The notes: a model not told the origin generated them from the letters alone. 64,000 nt of DNA from Dokdonella_A sp044227025 (GCF_044227025.1 NZ_JBGAFX010000006.1:248001-312000), one strand, 5' to 3'; positions 50,794 to 59,372 are shown, counted from the first letter of the stretch. A program made the numbers and translations.

Positions 50794-52354
50794 GGCATGG
50801 ATGGTCGGCATGAGGCTCGCGCTCGTCGCGACGTTCGCGTGCGCACTCGTTCTCCTGCTGCGCGTGCCGTTGCGAAACGCGTTTGGCGCGCGCATCGCCT
50901 ACGCGGCATGGGTCGTGGTTCCCGCGATCGTGCTCGCCGCGCTGCTGCCCGCGCCGATCGCGCCGATCGCGCCGCCGGCACCGGCGTTGCGCGCAGTCGC
51001 GCTCGCTGCCGCACCGTTGTCCGCGCCGGCCATCGCGGCATTCGATCCGCGCCCGTGGCTGCTCGCGGCCTGGCTTGTCGGCGTCGTCGTCGCTGCAGCG
51101 ACGTTCGCCGCGCAGCAGCTTCGCTACCTGCGATCGCTCGGCGACCTCCGCCGCGCCGGCGCGCGCGTCATGCGCGCGGCAAGTGGCGACGCCGGACCCG
51201 CGCTGGTCGGCGCCTGGCGCGCGCGCATCGTCGTGCCGGCGGATTTCGTCAATCGCTACGATGCGCGCGAACGCCGGCTGATCCTTGCCCATGAACGCCA
51301 GCACCTCGCGCGTGGCGACGCGATCGTGAACGCCGTCGTCGCGGCCTTGCGTTGCCTGCACTGGTTCAACCCGATCGTCCATTTCGCTGCCGCGCGGTTC
51401 CGCTACGACCAGGAACTCGCGTGCGACGCGGCGGTGATCGACCACTTTCCGGAAGCGCGCGCGGCCTACGCCGGCGCAATGTTGAAGACGCAACTGGCGG
51501 TACAGGCGCGACAGGAGTTTCGCCTGCCCGTCGGTTGTCGTTGGCCCTCACGACATCCCTTCAAGGAGCGACTCCTCATGTTGAAACAGACCAAGCCGTC
51601 ACGCGCAGTGCGCGCGCTCGGCATCATCCTCGTCGCCGCATTCGGGTGCGGCGGAGGCTACGCGGCCTGGGCCGCACAGGCACCACGCACCGCAGGATCG
51701 TCCGATCCCGGCGCGGAACAGATAGATGCTCGTCTTACCGTCGCCATCGGCGACAGCGAGGTGTCGAACCTGCGCTTCGTCGCCCGGCTTGGCGAAGTCT
51801 TCTCCGTCGACAGTGGCAACGATGCCAATGCATGGCACGGAGATTTCGTCGCGGCCCGCGACCCGAAAGGCATTGCACTCGTCGCGACCTTCACGCGCGG
51901 CGGCCGCATCGTCGCGCGCCCGTCGCTCGTCCTCGCCGAGGGCGAGCCGAGCTTCATCGAGATCGGCGAGCGCGGTTCGCCGGACTACCTGCGCCTGGAC
52001 TCGACGCTGTTCCTGCATCCCGCCGACTGGCGCATCTCCGCGCAGTCCGGTGCCACGCGCCCGGCCAGCGAGGACGTAACGTTCCGCACGATGTTCCCGC
52101 CGGCCTATCCGCCCGAGGCGATCGCAGCGCACCAGCAAGGCCACCTAGACCTGCGCGTCGAAGTGGACGAGCAGGGCCAGCCGCGCGACGTCGCGGTCGC
52201 AAAGGCCGACCCGCCCGAAGCGGAGGCGGCGCTTGGCGAGTCGGCGATCGCCGCGGTCCGAAAATGGTCGTTCAATCCGGCGCTTGTCGATGGCCGAGCG
52301 ACTGCCTCGACGATCCTCGTGCCGATCGACTACCGCTTCAGCGACGACGACTGA
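50783..52354 (+). CDS. M56 (BlaR1-type) membrane metallopeptidase fused to a TonB C-terminal domain
   Basis: 523 aa. N-terminal membrane segments, then the peptidase site LAHERQHLARGD (HExxH about 170) with DQELACDAAVI (Glu and CD) downstream. A further membrane helix follows (about 275-295, ALGIILVAAFGCGGGYAAWAA), then an extracytoplasmic region. The C-terminal TonB-like domain (about 430-523) has AYPPEAIAAHQQGHLDLRVEVDEQGQP and AAVRKWSFNPAL. There is no penicillin-binding sensor domain as in true BlaR1. GTG start. It likely cleaves BlaI in response to an envelope signal. Confidence 0.88.
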   Translation: MIAEAWMVGMRLALVATFACALVLLLRVPLRNAFGARIAYAAWVVVPAIVLAALLPAPIAPIAPPAPALRAVALAAAPLSAPAIAAFDPRPWLLAAWLVGVVVAAATFAAQQLRYLRSLGDLRRAGARVMRAASGDAGPALVGAWRARIVVPADFVNRYDARERRLILAHERQHLARGDAIVNAVVAALRCLHWFNPIVHFAAARFRYDQELACDAAVIDHFPEARAAYAGAMLKTQLAVQARQEFRLPVGCRWPSRHPFKERLLMLKQTKPSRAVRALGIILVAAFGCGGGYAAWAAQAPRTAGSSDPGAEQIDARLTVAIGDSEVSNLRFVARLGEVFSVDSGNDANAWHGDFVAARDPKGIALVATFTRGGRIVARPSLVLAEGEPSFIEIGERGSPDYLRLDSTLFLHPADWRISAQSGATRPASEDVTFRTMFPPAYPPEAIAAHQQGHLDLRVEVDEQGQPRDVAVAKADPPEAEAALGESAIAAVRKWSFNPALVDGRATASTILVPIDYRFSDDD

Positions 52355-52453
52355 ACCGCGGATTGGCTCCCGGGAAGCGGCCCTGTTCGCTGATGGCGCA
52401 GGGCCGCTAGAATGCGCGTTCCGCATTCCGCACCCTCCCGAAGGAGCTGTTTC

Positions 52454-53467
52454 ATGGCTGTGAAAGTCGCGATCAATGGCTATGGCCGCATCGGCCGCAA
52501 CGTGCTGCGCGCGCTGTACGAAGGCAAGCGCACGAACGAGATCCGCATCGTTGCGATCAACGACCTCGGCAATGCGGAAACGAATGCGCACCTGACCCAG
52601 TACGACACCGCGCACGGCAAGTTCCCGGGCGACGTGTCGGTCGACGGCGGCGACCTCGTCGTCAACGGCGATCGCATCAAGGTCTGCGCCGAGCGCGATC
52701 CTTCGAAGCTGCCGTGGAAGGAGCTCGGCGTCGACATCGTGCTCGAGTGCACCGGCCTGTTCACCAGCAAGGCGAAGGCGGGCGCGCACATCGCCGCCGG
52801 CGCGAAGAAGGTCATCATCTCGGCACCCGGCGACAAGGACGTGGACGGCACCTTCGTCTACGGCGTCAACCACGAACAGATCAAGGCGAGCCACGAAGTC
52901 ATCTCGAACGCGTCGTGCACGACCAACTGCCTCGCGCCGCTGGCCAAGGTGCTGCACGAGAAGATCGGCATCGTGCATGGACTCATGACCACGATCCACG
53001 CCTACACCAATGACCAGGTGCTCACCGACGTCTACCACTCCGACCTGCGCCGCGCGCGCTCGGCGACGATGTCGCAGATCCCGACCAAGACCGGCGCCGC
53101 CGCCGCGGTCGGCCTCGTGCTGCCGGAACTCAACGGCAAGCTCGACGGCTTCGCGATGCGCGTGCCGACGATCAACGTCTCGGTGGTCGATCTCTCGTTC
53201 GTCGCCAGGCGCGCGACCAGCAAGGACGAGATCGACGCCGCGGTCAACGAAGCCGCGAACGGCAAGCTCAAGGGCATCCTCGGCGTGAACACCAAACCGC
53301 TCGTGTCGGTCGACTTCAACCACAACCCGCTGTCGTCGATCTACGACTCGACCCAGACGCGCGTGATGGAGGGCACCCTCGTCAAGGTGCTGTCGTGGTA
53401 CGACAACGAGTGGGGCTTCTCCAACCGCATGCTCGACATGACGCTGACGCTCGCGAACGCAAAGTGA
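52454..53467 (+). CDS. gap: Glyceraldehyde-3-phosphate dehydrogenase, type I
   Basis: 337 aa. NAD-binding INGYGRIGRNVLRALYEG, catalytic ISNASCTTNCLAPLAK (Cys about 155), the His in HAYTNDQVLTDVYH-like segment, TKTGAAAAVGLVLPEL, and VKVLSWYDNEWGFSNRM. It oxidises G3P to 1,3-bisphosphoglycerate in glycolysis or the reverse in gluconeogenesis. AAGGAG lies 8 nt before the ATG; a TAGAAT -10-like element is at 52408. It is followed by two palindromic repeats, and no intrinsic terminator was found. Confidence 0.97.
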   Translation: MAVKVAINGYGRIGRNVLRALYEGKRTNEIRIVAINDLGNAETNAHLTQYDTAHGKFPGDVSVDGGDLVVNGDRIKVCAERDPSKLPWKELGVDIVLECTGLFTSKAKAGAHIAAGAKKVIISAPGDKDVDGTFVYGVNHEQIKASHEVISNASCTTNCLAPLAKVLHEKIGIVHGLMTTIHAYTNDQVLTDVYHSDLRRARSATMSQIPTKTGAAAAVGLVLPELNGKLDGFAMRVPTINVSVVDLSFVARRATSKDEIDAAVNEAANGKLKGILGVNTKPLVSVDFNHNPLSSIYDSTQTRVMEGTLVKVLSWYDNEWGFSNRMLDMTLTLANAK

Positions 53468-53468
53468 A

Positions 53469-53557
53469 GTAGGGCGGTACGCGCAGGGCGCGTGCCGCCG
53501 CAAAGGATGCGTCGCGACGTGCGGCGGGACTCGCGCTTCGCGCTCGACCCGCCCTAC
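53469..53557. repeat. 89-bp palindromic repeat, copy 1, after gap
   Basis: GTAGGGCGG at one end and CCGCCCTAC at the other, with inner complementary blocks (GTGCCGCCGC / GCGGCGGGAC). It is about 85-90% identical to copy 2, 37 bp downstream. It may serve as the transcription stop for gap. Confidence 0.75.
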
Positions 53558-53594
53558 GTGATCGGCATCATCTGCCTGACCCTCGCGAACGACG

Positions 53595-53681
53595 CAGGGC
53601 GGTACGCGCAAGGCGCTTGCCGCCGCAAAGGATGTGTCGCGACGTGCGGCGGCACTCGCGCCTGGCGCTCGACCGGCCTAC
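53595..53681. repeat. Palindromic repeat, copy 2, overlapping the acetyltransferase 3' end
   Basis: Shares GGGCGGTACGCGCA, GCCGCCGCAAAGGAT, GTCGCGACGTGCGGCGG and GCGCTCGACC with copy 1. The stop codon of the minus-strand acetyltransferase gene (53678-53680) lies inside it. Confidence 0.75.
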
Positions 53682-54235
53682 ACGCTTCGATCGCTGCGCA
53701 ACAAGCCATACAACGCGGTGTCCTGCACGCCGCCGCCGACGCGCCAGCGTTCGCGCAGGTAGCCCTCGCGCTGGAAGCCGGCGCGTTCGACCAGCCTGCA
53801 CGAGGCGACGTTTTCCGGATCGATGTCGGCCTCGATGCGATTGAGTCCGATGCCGTCGAACGCGTGGTCGAGCGCGAGCGCGAGCATGTCGCTGGCGAGT
53901 CCGCGTCCCCACAGCGCCGGCGAAAGGGCGTAGCCGATCACGCCGCGCAGGTGTTCGCGATCCACACCGAACAGCGAACAGGTGCCGACAAGGTTGTCGT
54001 CGCCCGGCAGCGTCGCGACCCACGGATAGAACTCCGTCTGCGTGCGCTCGCGTGCCATCCGCTCGATGTGCGCGACCGCCTGCGTGCGCTCTGTCCAGGC
54101 GGGAAAACTCCAGTACTTCATCACGCGCTCATCGGAATGCAGCGCGAACAACGCGTTTGCGTCGTGCGCAGCGAGTGCGCGCAGGCGCACCCGTGCGCCA
54201 ACGAGTTCGGGTATGGGTGGAATGGTCGCACTCAT
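53678..54235 (-). CDS. GNAT family N-acetyltransferase (RimJ/RimL-like)
   Basis: 185 aa. RVRLRALAAHDANALFALHSDERVMKYW is the typical RimJ/L start. IGYALSPALWGRGLASDML contains the acetyl-CoA loop, and LNRIEADIDPENVASCRLVERAGFQREGYLRE is the last strand-helix of this group. Acceptor unknown; ribosomal protein N-termini or small molecules are possible. The start at MSATIPP fits the family. Its last codons fall in a palindromic repeat. It lies 7 nt after the stop of the universal stress protein gene, on the same strand. Confidence 0.9.
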   Translation of the reverse strand: MSATIPPIPELVGARVRLRALAAHDANALFALHSDERVMKYWSFPAWTERTQAVAHIERMARERTQTEFYPWVATLPGDDNLVGTCSLFGVDREHLRGVIGYALSPALWGRGLASDMLALALDHAFDGIGLNRIEADIDPENVASCRLVERAGFQREGYLRERWRVGGGVQDTALYGLLRSDRSV

Positions 54236-54242
54236 GTCGCCG

Positions 54243-55082
54243 TCAATGCGCGACCAGCAGTGGCAGGTCGCTGTGCTGGAAAAGATGCCGGGTGGTGCCG
54301 CCAAGCACGAGCTCGGTGATGCGCGAGTGGCCCCATGCGCCCATCACGATCAGGTCCGCGTCCATCTTGTGCGCGGCGTCGAGCAAGGCGGCGCCGATAG
54401 CGCTGCGTGCGCCGAACGGGACCATGGTGGCATCGATGCCGCGCCGTGCCAGCCATGCGCGCAGGTCGACGTTCGGCAGGTTGCGCAGGCCGAGCGGATT
54501 CTCGCTCGGTTCGCCCTCGAACACCTGTACCGATTCCGCGCGCGCGAGCAACGGCAGCGCACCGCGGATCGCCAGCGCGGCTTCGCGGCTGCGATTCCAC
54601 GCCACCGCGATGCGCTGGCCGACCGTCGTCGCCATCGCGCTGTCCGGCACCACCACGACCGACGCTGTCGCGCCGAACACCGTGCGCGACACCGTGCCCC
54701 AGCCGATCGGCGCGTCCGGATTGAGCTGCGGCCGCTCGACCACCACGAGGTCGTTCCAGCGCGAGGCATGGCACAACGACTCGACCACGTCGCCCTGTCC
54801 GACCTGCCACTCGCCGTGCACGCCGTGCGCATCGAGCGCGGCCTGCCAGAACGGCGTGCGCTGCAGGGCGTCGCGGTACGCCGCATCCGCCTCGTTCACG
54901 TACAGCGCGACCGCCTCCGGCGAGGCGAATGCGACCGGCGCCATCGGCACCACGTGCAGACCGGTCGTCCACGCGTCGAGTCGCCGCGCCAGCGCCAGAC
55001 CGACCGCACCGGCCGCGCCGAGCGCATCGGTGCGTCGCAGGTGGACGAGCAGGTCGAACGGGCAATTCGCTGCATTCGACAT
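54243..55082 (-). CDS. Universal stress protein family (tandem Usp)
   Basis: 279 aa, two Usp-like halves. The second ends with ADLIVMGAWGHSRITELVLGGTTRHLFQHSDLPLLVAH, carrying the G-2x-G-9x-G(S/T)-type nucleotide loop (GAWGHSRITELVLGGTTRH). The first half lacks a clear loop. Typical of stress- or starvation-induced Usp proteins in proteobacteria. The ATG at 55082 has GGAG upstream. Probably co-transcribed with the acetyltransferase. Confidence 0.88.
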   Translation of the reverse strand: MSNAANCPFDLLVHLRRTDALGAAGAVGLALARRLDAWTTGLHVVPMAPVAFASPEAVALYVNEADAAYRDALQRTPFWQAALDAHGVHGEWQVGQGDVVESLCHASRWNDLVVVERPQLNPDAPIGWGTVSRTVFGATASVVVVPDSAMATTVGQRIAVAWNRSREAALAIRGALPLLARAESVQVFEGEPSENPLGLRNLPNVDLRAWLARRGIDATMVPFGARSAIGAALLDAAHKMDADLIVMGAWGHSRITELVLGGTTRHLFQHSDLPLLVAH

Positions 55083-55183
55083 GACATGCTCCGGTAGTGC
55101 GGAAGCCATAGCTTACGGCGTCGCGTGCTTTGTCGCGCCTGATTCGCGACAATCGCTTCATTCCGAATCCGCTGGAGGCTCCC

Positions 55184-55621
55184 ATGCACGCCCATGCCCG
55201 CATCGCCGTCGCCTTGCTGCTGTTGGTCGCCGTGTCGGCGCCGGCGCAGGCGGCGAAAGACCTGGATTGCCGGATGCGTTTCTCGCTGTCCGGCTGGTCG
55301 GTGTTCTACAAGGAAGCCTCCGGCGAAGGCACGATCACCTGCAGCAACGGCGACACGATGCGCGTGACGATCGAGGCGAAGGGCGGCGGGCTCACGTTCG
55401 GCAAATCGGAAATCCACGATGGCCTCGGCAAGTTCACCGAGGTCTACGACATCGAGGACGTGCTCGGCGCCTATGCGAGCGCCGGTGCGCACGCGGGCGC
55501 GGCGAAATCGGCCGAAGCGCAGGCGCTGACCAAGGGGCCGGTTTCGCTCGCGCTGTCGGGCAAGGGCACCGGCTGGGACATCGGCGTCGCGTTCGGCAAG
55601 TTCACGATCCGGCGCCGCTGA
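55184..55621 (+). CDS. Uncharacterised periplasmic protein
   Basis: 145 aa. Signal peptide (ALLLLVAVSAPAQAA), then DLDCRMRFSLSGWSVFYKEASGEGTITCSNG, with two cysteines that could form a disulfide, followed by GGGLTFGKSEIHDGLGKFTEVYDIEDVLGAY and an Ala-rich helix. The C-terminal strand is GWDIGVAFGKFTIRR. It looks like a small beta-rich secreted protein; no family name is recognised with confidence. TGGAGG precedes the ATG. Confidence 0.75.
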   Translation: MHAHARIAVALLLLVAVSAPAQAAKDLDCRMRFSLSGWSVFYKEASGEGTITCSNGDTMRVTIEAKGGGLTFGKSEIHDGLGKFTEVYDIEDVLGAYASAGAHAGAAKSAEAQALTKGPVSLALSGKGTGWDIGVAFGKFTIRRR

Positions 55622-55700
55622 GCGGCGACGGTTGGCACGCGCGGCGGGTTGCGGTACGGTGGCTCATGTTGCGGTGCGCCATGCACCGTCGGAGTCCGTG

Positions 55701-56351
55701 ATGACCGCGTCGATCGCGCCGCGCTACAGCGCCAGCGAGGAACTCGCCTCGAGCCTGATCCACGGGCTCGGCATCGTGCTGAGCATCGCCGGACTCGCGG
55801 CGCTCGTCGCGGTCGCCGCGCGTGCAGGCGATGCACGCCATGTCGCGAGCGTGTGCGTGTATGGCGCCAGCCTGATCCTGCTCTACACCGCTTCGACGCT
55901 GTACCACGGCATTCCGCACGAACGCGCGAAGCCGGTGCTGCGCGTGCTCGATCACGCCGCGATCTTCCTGCTCATCGCAGGCACCTACACGCCGTTCGCG
56001 CTGATCAGCCTGCGTGGCGCGTGGGGCTGGTCGCTGTTCGCGATCGTGTGGACGCTTGCGTTCGCCGGCATCGCGCTCGAATTCGCCGGCGTGAAGAGCC
56101 GCAAGATCATGGCGTCGCTGTACGTCGGTCTCGGCTGGGTCGGCCTGATCGCACTCAAGCCGCTGGTCGCGAGCATCGCGCCCGCGGGGTTGTGGCTGCT
56201 GTTCGGCGGCGGCGCTGCCTACACGCTCGGCGTGCCGTTCTACCTGAGCAGGCGCCTGCCGTTCAACCACGCGCTGTGGCATGCGTTCGTGCTGCTCGGC
56301 AGCGTGCTGCAGTTCTTCGCAGTGCTTTTCTACGTGTTGCCGCGCGCATGA
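55701..56351 (+). CDS. trhA: Hemolysin III family (PAQR/TrhA) membrane protein
   Basis: 216 aa, about seven membrane helices. ASSLIHGLGIVLSIAGL, then LLYTASTLYHGIPHERAKPVLRVLDHAAIFLLIAGTYTPF, and the C-terminal NHALWHAFVLLGSVLQF contain the conserved His, Asp and Ser of the Hly-III/PAQR metal site. Bacterial TrhA homologues affect membrane-lipid homeostasis; hemolytic activity should not be assumed. The stop overlaps the GFA gene (ATGA). Confidence 0.92.
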   Translation: MTASIAPRYSASEELASSLIHGLGIVLSIAGLAALVAVAARAGDARHVASVCVYGASLILLYTASTLYHGIPHERAKPVLRVLDHAAIFLLIAGTYTPFALISLRGAWGWSLFAIVWTLAFAGIALEFAGVKSRKIMASLYVGLGWVGLIALKPLVASIAPAGLWLLFGGGAAYTLGVPFYLSRRLPFNHALWHAFVLLGSVLQFFAVLFYVLPRA

Positions 56352-56749
56352 GCGATGCCGCCTTCGTCGTGCATCGCGGCGGCTGCCACTGCGGCCGGGT
56401 GCGCTTCGAAGTCGAGGCCCCGGCGGTGATCGAGGCGCTCGATTGCAACTGCTCGATCTGCCGCATGAGCGGATTCCTGCACCTGATCGTTCCGGCCACG
56501 CGTTTCCACCTGCTCGCCGGTGCCGATGCGCTGACCGAATACACGTTCAACACCGGTACCGCCAGGCACCGCTTCTGCCGCCATTGCGGCATCAAGAGTT
56601 TCTACGTGCCGCGCTCGAACCCGGACGGGTTCGACGTCAACGTGCACTGTCTGGATCCGGCCACGATCGAGCGCATCGACGTCACCGCCTTCGACGATAC
56701 CCGCCGCGAAGAAAGCGAAGCGGCGATCGCGCATCTCTCGCTCGGCTGA
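56348..56749 (+). CDS. GFA family (glutathione-dependent formaldehyde-activating fold) protein
   Basis: 133 aa. Zinc-binding cysteines in HRGGCHCGRVRFE, LDCNCSICRMSGF and HRFCRHCGIKSFYVPRSNPDG match the GFA domain (PF04828). The founding member was proposed to speed S-hydroxymethylglutathione formation, but many GFA proteins have unknown roles. Translationally coupled to the Hly-III gene and convergent with the DUF456 gene. Confidence 0.92.
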   Translation: MSDAAFVVHRGGCHCGRVRFEVEAPAVIEALDCNCSICRMSGFLHLIVPATRFHLLAGADALTEYTFNTGTARHRFCRHCGIKSFYVPRSNPDGFDVNVHCLDPATIERIDVTAFDDTRREESEAAIAHLSLG

Positions 56750-56782
56750 GAGTCCACCCGGAGCCCTCGTTCCGCTCTTCCG

Positions 56783-57268
56783 TCAGGTGAAGAACGCGAA
56801 CGCGAACAGGCCGAGCATCGCGAAGCAGATCGCGAGCTTGGCGACCGCCCCGAGCAGGAAGCCGAGCCACGCGCCGACCCCGACCCCGGTCGCCTTGCGC
56901 AGGGTTCCGCCGGCGACGAGTTCGCCGACGAGCGCGCCGACGAACGGCCCGAGCAGCAGGCCGGGCAGGCCGAAGAACAGGCCGAGCAGGGTGCCGAGCG
57001 CGGCGCCGATCACCGCGTAGCGGCTCGCACCGACTTTCTTCGCGCCGAGCACGCCGGCGATGAAGTCGATGCCGATCGCGATCACCGTCAGCACGCCGAG
57101 CACGAACAGCGTGAACGCGCCGACGTGCGCGAAGCCGTCCGTCCATGCTGCGAGCAGCAGGCCGCAGAACAGCAGCGGTACACCGGGCAGCGCCGGCAGT
57201 ACCGTGCCGATCAGGCCGACGACGACGAGGATCGTGGCGACGACGTACCAGAGTTGATGCAGATCCAT
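56783..57268 (-). CDS. DUF456 domain-containing membrane protein
   Basis: 161 aa, about five membrane segments rich in Gly motifs: VVVGLIGTVLPALPGVPLLF, then GIDFIAGVLGAKKVGASRYAVIGAALG, GLPGLLLGPFVGALVGELVAGG and LGFLLGAVAKLAICF. These Gly-zipper segments are the DUF456 pattern. Function unknown. Confidence 0.9.
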   Translation of the reverse strand: MDLHQLWYVVATILVVVGLIGTVLPALPGVPLLFCGLLLAAWTDGFAHVGAFTLFVLGVLTVIAIGIDFIAGVLGAKKVGASRYAVIGAALGTLLGLFFGLPGLLLGPFVGALVGELVAGGTLRKATGVGVGAWLGFLLGAVAKLAICFAMLGLFAFAFFT

Positions 57269-57684
57269 TGGGTGCCGTTCCGTGTTCCGGGATCCCGCAC
57301 TCTAGCCGTTTGCGGCAACGCCCGCGCTGTCATGGAAGCGGCGGAAGCCGCAATGCCTTTGCCATCAAGGAGAGCATCGCGCCTCGGGGCGCTCCCACAG
57401 CGAAGCGGCGGGCTGCAGCGTCGCATCGGCGCGTTGTTGTGGGAGCGCCGGAAGCCGCAATGCCTTGGCCATCAAGGAGAGCATCGCGCCTTCCGGCGCT
57501 CCCACAGCATGGCGGCGGGCTGCAGTGTCGCATCGGCGTGCTGTTGTGGAAGCGGCGGAAGCCGCAATGCTTTGGCCATCAGGGAGAGCATCGCGCCTTC
57601 CGGCGCTCCCACAGCGAAGCGGCGGGCTGCAGCGTCGCATCGGCGTGCTGTTGTGGGAGCGGCGGAAGCCGCGATGCTCTTGGC
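57269..57684. other. 416-bp gene-free region, mostly tandem repeat
   Basis: Between DUF456 (minus) and the tonB-like gene (minus). About 350 bp of it is the 107-bp tandem array described separately; the first 65 bp should hold the DUF456 promoter. The apparent reading frames in it are repeat artefacts. Confidence 0.75.
57335..57684. repeat. Tandem array of a 107-bp unit (about 3.2 copies)
   Basis: The block GGAAGCCGC recurs at 57343, 57450, 57557 and 57664, exactly 107 bp apart, and the intervening sequence is nearly identical. Each unit contains GGGAGCGCCGGAAG and, about 35 nt on, its complement CTTCCGGCGCTCCC, so each can fold into a long hairpin. The element resembles REP sequences. It ends one base before the tonB-like stop codon. 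Confidence 0.85.
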
Positions 57685-58347
57685 CTACACGCACTCAAGG
57701 CGGAACTCGATCGGCACCAGCCCCCACGCCGCGGTCGCCTTGCCGTTCTCCAGTACCGGCTTGAAATGTGCGTTGCGCACCGCGTCGCGCGCCGCTGCGT
57801 CGAGGCCCGCATGGCCCGAGCTGCGCGCGATCTCGATGCGCTGCACGTTGCCGTTTGCATCGACGAGCACGCTCAGCAGCACGCGACCCTGCTCGCGCTG
57901 GCGCAGCGACGCCACCGGGTAGCGCAGTTTCAGCGCGCCGTCGTAGGCGAGCTGGCGCGTTTCGCCGGCACCGCCGCCGATGCCGGCAACGGGTGCGTCG
58001 ATCGGCGTGCTCGCGACCGGCGTGATGTCGACCGGGGGCGACGGCGTGGCGGGAGCCTGCACCTCGCTCCGCTGCGGCACCGTGGGCACCGGCGTCGGGC
58101 GCTGCGCCGCGCGATGCGCCGGCGTCGTGCGCGGCAACGGCTTCTGCTCCGGCGGAATCGGCGGCAACGGCAGCGGCTCGCTGTGCATGGTCGCCTCGAC
58201 GATCGTCGCCGCAGGTCGCTGGGCCTGCATCGCCAGCGGAATCGCCAGCACGAGCGCCGCCGCCGCGTGCATCAGGAAACTCGTGCTCAGCGCCGCGATG
58301 CGCTGCCAGTCGGGTTGCGGATGATGGTCGGCTGCGCGGGTCGCCAT
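57685..58347 (-). CDS. TonB family energy transducer-like protein
   Basis: 220 aa. N-terminal cytoplasmic stub and membrane anchor (LSTSFLMHAAAALVLAIPLAM), a Pro-rich periplasmic linker (about 55-115), and a TonB C-terminal domain with LKLRYPVASLRQREQGRVLLSVLVDANGNVQ and DAAARDAVRNAHFKPVLENGKA. It should transmit proton-motive force to an outer-membrane receptor; no ExbB/ExbD or receptor gene is adjacent. The 3' end abuts the 107-bp tandem repeat. Confidence 0.88.
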   Translation of the reverse strand: MATRAADHHPQPDWQRIAALSTSFLMHAAAALVLAIPLAMQAQRPAATIVEATMHSEPLPLPPIPPEQKPLPRTTPAHRAAQRPTPVPTVPQRSEVQAPATPSPPVDITPVASTPIDAPVAGIGGGAGETRQLAYDGALKLRYPVASLRQREQGRVLLSVLVDANGNVQRIEIARSSGHAGLDAAARDAVRNAHFKPVLENGKATAAWGLVPIEFRLECV

Positions 58348-58416
58348 GGTCGTACCTCCTCCGGTGGTGTGCGGAGAAGTAACGCGGCAGGGCGCGGCGC
58401 GGGGTTGCGGCAGGAC

Positions 58417-59238
58417 TCAGCCGCCGTCCTCGTTCGCCGGCGGCTCGCCGACCGCGCGCGCGACGCGTTCCTCGAAACGGCCAAGGCCGCGACCCCAGAC
58501 CGGCAAGGTGAGGTTCGAGAGTTGCATGAAGAGGCGCCAGCCGATCAACCAAAACGCGAAGAATGCGGGTGCGACGAGCGGCGTGCCGTGCTGCACGAAC
58601 GCGTCATCGGTGTGCAGCACGAACACGCCGACGAGCAGCGCGCTGCCGAGCAGGAAGATCAGCGCGAACGGGTAGGTGAATCCGTAGCGAGCGGTCTCGC
58701 GTGGACCGAAGTCGAGATAGGCATCGATGTAGTCGCCGCGCCGCACGACATCGAGCAGCAGGAACGCGGTCGTGCCCAGCGCGGCGAGCGCCATCGGCGC
58801 CTGCGCGAACCGCAGCAGCAGTGCCGCCAGCCAGTCGTGCATCGACGACGCATCCGGTTTCGGCGCGATGCATTCGAGCAGGCCGAGCCCGAGCCCGCCC
58901 CACAGCAGCGCGAGGTGGATCGCGTAGCGCAGCGCAGTGAGCACGCGCGGTCGTTTGCCGTCCGTCGGCGCTGCCGCCGTCACGAGCACGCGCGCGATCA
59001 CGGCGAGGCCGTACGCGCAGCCTTCGGCGAGGTACAGCAGGATCACGTCGACCGGCGCGAGCCGACCCGCGAGCCACAGCACCAGCGGCACCACGCTGCT
59101 CGCGACGATCAGCGCGGCCTGGCTCCACAAGCGCGCCGCGGGGGGTGGTGCCGGCAGCAGGTGCTGCAGGCCGCGCATCGTCGTCTTGTCCGATGCGGCG
59201 GCCTTCAGGAAGCGTTGGTAGTCGCGGGGATCGGGCAC
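58417..59238 (-). CDS. Polytopic membrane protein (DUF6498-like)
   Basis: 273 aa with about six to seven hydrophobic segments (IVASSVVPLVLWLAG, VDVILLYLAEGCAYGLAVIARVLV, YAIHLALLWGGLGLGLLECI, LALAALGTTAFLLLDVV-like, FTYPFALIFLLGSALLVGVFVLH, PAFFAFWLIGWRLFM). The pattern VDVILLYLAEG followed by a late DFGPRETARYGFTYPF resembles DUF6498 proteins; the assignment is tentative. Function unknown. It lies upstream of the tonB-like gene on the same strand. Confidence 0.7.
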   Translation of the reverse strand: MPDPRDYQRFLKAAASDKTTMRGLQHLLPAPPPAARLWSQAALIVASSVVPLVLWLAGRLAPVDVILLYLAEGCAYGLAVIARVLVTAAAPTDGKRPRVLTALRYAIHLALLWGGLGLGLLECIAPKPDASSMHDWLAALLLRFAQAPMALAALGTTAFLLLDVVRRGDYIDAYLDFGPRETARYGFTYPFALIFLLGSALLVGVFVLHTDDAFVQHGTPLVAPAFFAFWLIGWRLFMQLSNLTLPVWGRGLGRFEERVARAVGEPPANEDGG

Positions 59239-59372
59239 GGGCGCAGACGATCATCGAAGCCGCTGCGGCTCCAATGCGGTCACGCTACACACAGCCGGAC
59301 GCCCACACAACCGGCGTCCGGCGCTATGCAAGCCTGAAGTCGTACGACGCGTCGCGTCGCGCACGCCTGCGA

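Noticed and set aside
50783..52354. True BlaR1 beta-lactam sensor
   Set aside because: The C-terminal part is TonB-like and no SxxK/KTG penicillin-binding motifs were found, so beta-lactam sensing is not supported.
53469..53700. Insertion sequence after gap
   Set aside because: The two palindromic copies are too short, have no transposase frame, and no target duplications were evident.
55701..56351. Hemolysin toxin
   Set aside because: Hly-III/PAQR proteins are integral membrane proteins linked to lipid homeostasis; the name does not indicate a secreted toxin.
57335..57684. Possible CRISPR array
   Set aside because: The whole 107-bp unit is repeated; there are no short repeats with unique spacers and no cas genes nearby.
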